A stretch of 64,000 nucleotides of DNA, taken from a virus. Location: positions 23,193 through 87,192 of IMG/VR virus record IMGVR_UViG_3300041586_000126. The stretch is one strand, 5' to 3'. The notes below the pieces were generated by a model. The model ran no database searches. It was not told where the DNA came from and saw only the letters and a program-made list of their open reading frames with translations. This document shows positions 60,359 to 64,000 of this stretch, piece by piece; position 1 is the first letter of the stretch, and every line of letters begins with the position of its first letter. The translations under genes were made by a program, and so were the position numbers.

Positions 60359-60913
60359 ATGAACGCATTAAATAGAATTTCAGAAGAGGCTAAAGTGATT
60401 GTTATAGATTTAGCTACCAAGCAAGTCAATGATATGAAAGCTTGTTTTGTTAAATACCAGGAATGGATTAAGGAAAATGGGGAAGTAATAAGATACGGTG
60501 AGGTATGTCATTATGACGGTATAAAGAAGTTTGTTTATATGACCGAACATAAGAGGTGGGGTGGTAGCAGTTACGACTTACCTATTACCTATACCGAAAA
60601 GGATGCATATAGTGCAATTAGAAACAATGGTAATTTAACATTCTACGTCTCTACCTTAGAGAGCCAGTTACGTCTTAATTGGGAGGAAAAATATATGGAG
60701 AGCTTTATAGCATCTAATATGTTTAAGCTACAGCGTGCCTTGGCAAAACACTTAACCAATGATATGGTTGCAACTAATATTGTAATTAGAAAGGGTAGTG
60801 ATGGTGCGGAGGTAAGTGCGTTTGTTGATGGTAAGCAATTTGTTACCTACGGAACCTTATGCGGAGGTGATATTCAGTGTTTACATTACAGATACAGAAG
60901 TTCATTAAAATAA
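60359..60913 (+). CDS. Hypothetical protein (184 aa)
   Basis: A 184-residue soluble alpha/beta protein with no recognised family. The C-terminal region (NIVIRKGSDGAEVSAFVDG) is beta-rich. It is expressed from its own class I promoter, so it is probably early and possibly host-directed. Confidence 0.7.
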   Translation: MNALNRISEEAKVIVIDLATKQVNDMKACFVKYQEWIKENGEVIRYGEVCHYDGIKKFVYMTEHKRWGGSSYDLPITYTEKDAYSAIRNNGNLTFYVSTLESQLRLNWEEKYMESFIASNMFKLQRALAKHLTNDMVATNIVIRKGSDGAEVSAFVDGKQFVTYGTLCGGDIQCLHYRYRSSLK

Positions 60914-60980
60914 TTAAACTAAATAAATTAAATAAGCGTAAATAAAGTTGCCTACTTAAACCATGATGGTATAAAAATTT

Positions 60981-61032
60981 GGCTACCGCAGGCAGCCTTC
61001 GTATATTTACACATAATAAAAAAATAAAGGTT
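60981..61032 (+). promoter_or_regulatory. Class I promoter with GGCTACC hairpin
   Basis: GGCTACC-GCA-GGCAGCC (60981-60997) abuts TTCGTATATTTACAC (60998-61012). It is nearly identical to the block at 60307 apart from one base that breaks the first stem. ATAATAAAAAAATAAAGGTT again leads to the ATG at 61033. Confidence 0.85.
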
Positions 61033-61215
61033 ATGATAAATAAAATAGATTTTAAAATGCTGCTATGTGTAGTATGTTCCTTTGGTTTAAGTTTTCTTAC
61101 CATAATAGGAGAAATTCAAAGTTACATCCCATTTTCGAACTCCACCACAGAAATGGGGTTTGCATTTACTATGTTTTTTGGAGGGTGTATGTTTTTATTC
61201 GGAATTAAAAAATAA
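61033..61215 (+). CDS. Small membrane protein (60 aa)
   Basis: Start chosen after the promoter and leader, not at the upstream in-frame codon. Two hydrophobic helices (about 7-25 and 38-58; LLCVVCSFGLSFLTIIG and FAFTMFFGGCMFLFGI) make a two-pass inner-membrane protein. Size and topology suit a holin-like or exclusion protein, with no further proof. It is 5 nt upstream of the next gene. Confidence 0.65.
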   Translation: MINKIDFKMLLCVVCSFGLSFLTIIGEIQSYIPFSNSTTEMGFAFTMFFGGCMFLFGIKK

Positions 61216-61220
61216 GGGTT

Positions 61221-61478
61221 ATGTCAGAAGAAGAAATTTATTTTCAAGAGCAAGAGTTTAAGAGATTTGAAACCATTATGAATACTCAAGAGTATTTAAC
61301 ACAAGAGGAGTATGATTTTTGTTTTTACTGGGATAAGGATATTAGAACTGATACTACTTATATTGGGGATTATTCTTCATACGGTGCTTATTTAAACTTA
61401 AGAGTTTATTCTGGATACGAACAAGATAAAGACCAATTTGAAATAGAAAACGGTGTTAATAGCGATTTGCCTTTTTAA
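61221..61478 (+). CDS. Hypothetical acidic protein (85 aa)
   Basis: 85 residues, acidic and Tyr-rich (FCFYWDKDIRTDTTYIGDYS). No family recognised. It has an AAATAAGGGTTATG start context and probably shares the transcript of the membrane protein. Confidence 0.6.
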   Translation: MSEEEIYFQEQEFKRFETIMNTQEYLTQEEYDFCFYWDKDIRTDTTYIGDYSSYGAYLNLRVYSGYEQDKDQFEIENGVNSDLPF

Positions 61479-61492
61479 TTAAATATATTTTT

Positions 61493-61951
61493 ATGAAAAA
61501 AATAGTATACCTACATGGTTTAGAGGGCTCACAAGGTGGACCAAAAGTTGAATTTTTATCCATCCATGGTTTTGTTTACGCCCCCATCATGGATTATAAA
61601 ACACTAGATTTAGATTTGTTTATAGAAACCCTAGGGATGCCAGATCTAATCATAGGCTCCAGTATGGGAGGCTATGTTGCTGATATCATAGGATCAGAAT
61701 TAGGTGTAGATGTTTTATTATTTAACCCCGCTCTGCATGGAGTAACAATTGAATTTAATGTAACTAAAAACACTTCTAATTCTTATAATAGAACAATAAT
61801 TCTGGGTACTGAAGATAAAATCATAAACCCAGAAACAACTAAAAAACTATCATTAGTGGGACATAATTTAGATAAATTCGAAGATATTATAGGAATGGGA
61901 CACAGAACACCACTTAATATTTTTATCGATATGTATAATAAATATTCTTAA
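61493..61951 (+). CDS. Small alpha/beta hydrolase (YqiA-like)
   Basis: 152 residues, short for an alpha/beta hydrolase but with the core elements: YLHGLEGSQGGPK (oxyanion loop, about 6-18), GSSMGGYVAD with S57 as nucleophile, FNPALH, LGTEDKI with a likely catalytic Asp, and IGMGHRTP with the His. It resembles the esterase family of YqiA. It could cleave an ester on a host metabolite, lipid or surface glycan. It lies 2 nt before the next gene. Confidence 0.75.
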   Translation: MKKIVYLHGLEGSQGGPKVEFLSIHGFVYAPIMDYKTLDLDLFIETLGMPDLIIGSSMGGYVADIIGSELGVDVLLFNPALHGVTIEFNVTKNTSNSYNRTIILGTEDKIINPETTKKLSLVGHNLDKFEDIIGMGHRTPLNIFIDMYNKYS

Positions 61952-61953
61952 TT

Positions 61954-62487
61954 ATGATTAAACTACTTAATTTACTAAATGAATTAAATTTGCCTAAAAA
62001 TACATGGCAACCCCTTTCTTCTAGTGAACTAAAGGACTTAGAGTCTGATATATTTAATCTTATACAAACTGCTTATAGTGATATAGGTGGTCACCCCAAT
62101 TATAAAACCGTAAGTGATTTAGCGGGGTCTGATTATAATGTTATAAATTTAGATGATGACCCCGAAATAGATGCAGTTACTATAACCAAAAACAGATCGG
62201 GTGGTATTAAACACGTAGGTATAGGACATGATGGTACTAACTCGGCTAAAAGATCAACTTTATTACACACTATAATTCAACTAGGCAAAAACAATAACTA
62301 CATAGAGGCATCTGGAAGAGTCTCAGATATTCTATTAAAAGCAAAAGTGACACAAGTTACAAATAAAGAGACAATTGAAAAAGCCCTGAAAGGAAAAGAA
62401 ATTCAAATGTATGACGATGGGTCGTATAGTAGATATTTAGGGGGAAAAAAATATATAAAAATGATGTTCGGAAAACCTACAGTATGA
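61954..62487 (+). CDS. GNAT-like hypothetical protein (177 aa)
   Basis: 177 residues with an alpha/beta order that could be a degenerate acetyltransferase (FNLIQTAYSDIGGHPNY at the start, AVTITKNRSGGIKHVGIGHDG in the centre). The usual acetyl-CoA loop is not clear. The ATGA overlap with the next gene links it to the P-loop kinase. The family call is weak. Confidence 0.5.
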   Translation: MIKLLNLLNELNLPKNTWQPLSSSELKDLESDIFNLIQTAYSDIGGHPNYKTVSDLAGSDYNVINLDDDPEIDAVTITKNRSGGIKHVGIGHDGTNSAKRSTLLHTIIQLGKNNNYIEASGRVSDILLKAKVTQVTNKETIEKALKGKEIQMYDDGSYSRYLGGKKYIKMMFGKPTV

Positions 62488-63281
62488 TAAGTTTATCACA
62501 ATTACTAAAAGAAGTACAGGGTAACCCCAAAGCTATTATATTAGCTGGAGCACCGGGTGCTGGTAAGGGTTCTATTTTAAAAGGTTTAGATCTAGGTGGT
62601 TTGAAAATATTAAACTTAGATAATAGATACATTGACTTACTTAAAAAGTCAAATATCTCCCTAGATTTAAAAAATTCAACACCTGAAGAAAGAAGCCAAC
62701 AAGCTATATCTATGGCGGCGGCTAATAAAGATTTTAAAGGAGATATTGCATCTACAATTGAAGGTAAACAATCTTTTATATTAGATGGAACAGCTGCCTC
62801 TTATAAACAAACCAACATATTAAAATTAGAATTAGAAGAAACGGGGTATAATGTTATGATGCTCTATGTCTATACAGATCTAGAAAGATCATTACAACAA
62901 AATCAAGATAGATTCGAAAAATCAGGAGGTGAAGATAGAAGTCTAGCCCCTGCTATAGTAATGCGTACCTGGTTAGATGTAACTAAAAATTATCTTCCTT
63001 ATAAAGAATTATTTGGAGACAACTATGTTATGGTGTCTAATACGTTAGATAACAATAAACTAAAAGATATTAATGACATTATAAGCAAATACCTTACCCC
63101 ATTTAATCCAACAAATACTAAAGAAAAAACACCCTCACAACAAAAAAGATCTGATCAACAGAAGGTAGAAATGAGTGCTGAAATACAAGATTTATTAAGT
63201 GATAATGTAGTTAATAACTTTATATCCAATTCAATGTCTAAAGAAGAAGCACAATCTAAAATAAAACAATTTTTATCCTAA
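62484..63281 (+). CDS. Zeta-toxin/kinase-like P-loop protein
   Basis: 265 residues. Walker A is AGAPGAGKGS (about 21-30), followed by LNLDNRYIDLL in the position of the zeta/kinase substrate Asp. FILDGTA (about 111-117) fits the second strand and VYTDLERSLQQNQDRFEKSGG the lid. This is the layout of zeta-toxin and nucleotide/polynucleotide kinase-like P-loop proteins. The C-terminal 50 residues are a charged tail. Substrate unknown; no antitoxin gene is seen. Confidence 0.75.
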   Translation: MISLSQLLKEVQGNPKAIILAGAPGAGKGSILKGLDLGGLKILNLDNRYIDLLKKSNISLDLKNSTPEERSQQAISMAAANKDFKGDIASTIEGKQSFILDGTAASYKQTNILKLELEETGYNVMMLYVYTDLERSLQQNQDRFEKSGGEDRSLAPAIVMRTWLDVTKNYLPYKELFGDNYVMVSNTLDNNKLKDINDIISKYLTPFNPTNTKEKTPSQQKRSDQQKVEMSAEIQDLLSDNVVNNFISNSMSKEEAQSKIKQFLS

Positions 63282-63300
63282 AAATATATGCGAAAAAATT

Positions 63301-63368
63301 AGGATACCGCGTGGATATGTTGTATATTCACATGTTCGTAAGATTCGAACATTAAAACAATAAAGGTT
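63301..63368 (+). promoter_or_regulatory. Class I promoter (variant)
   Basis: AGGATACCGC is followed by TTGTATATTCAC (63320-63332), then GTTCG...CGAAC in the leader and AATAAAGGTTATG. It shares the AGGATACCGC block with the promoter at 3.77 kb and the TTCAC variant with the one at 15.13 kb. Confidence 0.7.
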
Positions 63369-64000
63369 ATGAGTATTGATTTAAAAGTAGAAACTAGAGG
63401 TAGAAAACGTAAAGTTACACAATCTAAAGGATTTAATTCAAACAATATTAAATTGGTTAGAGGAAACCAATTAATCTTTAAGGATGAACTATTCCATCCT
63501 CTAAAAACAAGCACCGAAGTTGACCAAATCCTTTCTACAGAAGGAGGCTTAATGCCTGCTACTAACATGATATTCACAGGAGGACCAGGATCAGGTAAAT
63601 CTACACTGGTACTTGACATGTTATCTTCGTTTACATTACAAGGATATAAATGTTTATTTGTAAGTGGAGAAATGGATGAAATAGCTTATTACAAATATTG
63701 TAAAAGAATGCCACAATTTGATTGTGTTCAAACTTTATTTTTAAAAAATTATTCTGAAGATGTAAAAAGTACTTTAGAGTATGTTTTTAATTTGGGATAT
63801 GATGTTATAGCTATAGATTCACTAGCAGAAGTGTTAGATATGTATCGAGATGTTGAAAAATGTACAATGGGAGCAGCTGAACTATGGTTACTCGGATTAC
63901 AAGATAAAAATAAAAAAGGTCAGAATATAGGAGAGTATTATACCGCTTTTATAAATATTCAACAACAAACAAAAGCTGGTGATTTTGCTGGTTCTAATCG
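63369..64000 (+). CDS. RadA/KaiC-like RecA-fold ATPase (partial)
   Basis: The 210 visible residues contain Walker A GGPGSGKS (71-78), LFVSGEMDE after the next strand, Walker B DVIAIDSLAE (D150) and INIQQQTKAGDFAGSN near the edge. The VSGE block and the TKxGxFxGSN segment are features of RadA/Sms and KaiC-type ATPases rather than UvsX. A role in recombination or as a replication helicase partner is likely, given the primase and nuclease nearby. It continues beyond the window. Confidence 0.8.
   Translation, partial: MSIDLKVETRGRKRKVTQSKGFNSNNIKLVRGNQLIFKDELFHPLKTSTEVDQILSTEGGLMPATNMIFTGGPGSGKSTLVLDMLSSFTLQGYKCLFVSGEMDEIAYYKYCKRMPQFDCVQTLFLKNYSEDVKSTLEYVFNLGYDVIAIDSLAEVLDMYRDVEKCTMGAAELWLLGLQDKNKKGQNIGEYYTAFINIQQQTKAGDFAGSN

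Noticed and set aside
62484-63281. A toxin-antitoxin (zeta/epsilon) system
   Set aside because: The P-loop protein resembles zeta toxins, but the adjacent genes do not look like an epsilon antitoxin. A metabolic or nucleic-acid kinase is equally likely.

Overview
This window is part of a strictly lytic-looking, AT-rich tailed-phage genome of T4-like myovirus type that infects a member of the Bacteroidota. The phage assignment rests on a T4-style baseplate block (gp5-like hub/spike, gp25, gp6), a gp55-like late sigma factor, a zinc-finger/TOPRIM primase, an ATP-dependent DNA ligase and about 13 kb of collagen-like, LamG-like and solenoid-repeat tail-fibre genes. The host guess rests on promoters: at least ten intergenic copies of TTCGTATATTTACAC, and a second class containing TACCTTTG, both resemble the Bacteroidota -7 element TAnnTTTG. 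Most genes lack a strong Shine-Dalgarno sequence. No capsid, terminase, tail-sheath or tape-measure gene is visible, so those lie outside the window.

Layout. 1-2.6 kb: end of one glycosyltransferase, then a GT4-like and a GT2-like glycosyltransferase. 2.6-9.7 kb: mostly small + strand accessory genes, with DNA ligase, a zinc-finger protein, a degenerate HNH-like protein, an HREDGPA-repeat protein and a truncated GT4-like protein. 9.7-14.97 kb: a patchy zone of very small ORFs, gene-free stretches that are GC-rich or strongly palindromic, a promoter-driven structured non-coding region at 12.7-13.15 kb, and the only three minus-strand genes (thioredoxin-like, membrane/coiled-coil, unknown). 15-17.6 kb: DUF932-like protein, a lipoprotein and small genes. 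17.8-21.2 kb: a fibre-like structural group. 21.3-23.8 kb: HD hydrolase, a membrane protein and the gp55-like sigma factor. 23.8-43.4 kb: baseplate and very large virion proteins. 43.4-56.1 kb: modular tail fibres. 56.4-58.5 kb: GH130-like propeller, TPR-like protein and a GIY-YIG nuclease. 58.5-64 kb: primase, PD-(D/E)XK nuclease, small genes, hydrolase, P-loop kinase and the start of a RadA/KaiC-like ATPase.

Three recurrent control signals divide the window. Class I promoters (TTCGTATATTTACAC plus a near-constant leader ending AAATAAAGGTTATG) sit before accessory and replication genes. Class II (ACTAGGATAT followed by TTTACRTACCTTTRC) occurs at 17.6 and 21.2 kb, with a weaker copy at 2.6 kb. 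TATTTATAA occurs just upstream of virion operons and is the reverse complement of a T4 late promoter box; with a gp55-like factor encoded in the window it is the best late-promoter candidate.

The most unusual part is 11.56-13.94 kb. It holds competing hairpins, a roughly 430-nt non-coding transcript candidate carrying two tRNA T-arm-like motifs but no cloverleaf I could fold, and a GC-rich palindromic segment closed by an 11-bp perfect inverted repeat. A four-run G-quadruplex motif in the leader of the 17.8 kb structural operon is a further striking signal. All functional statements come from motif reading only; no database search or folding program was run.
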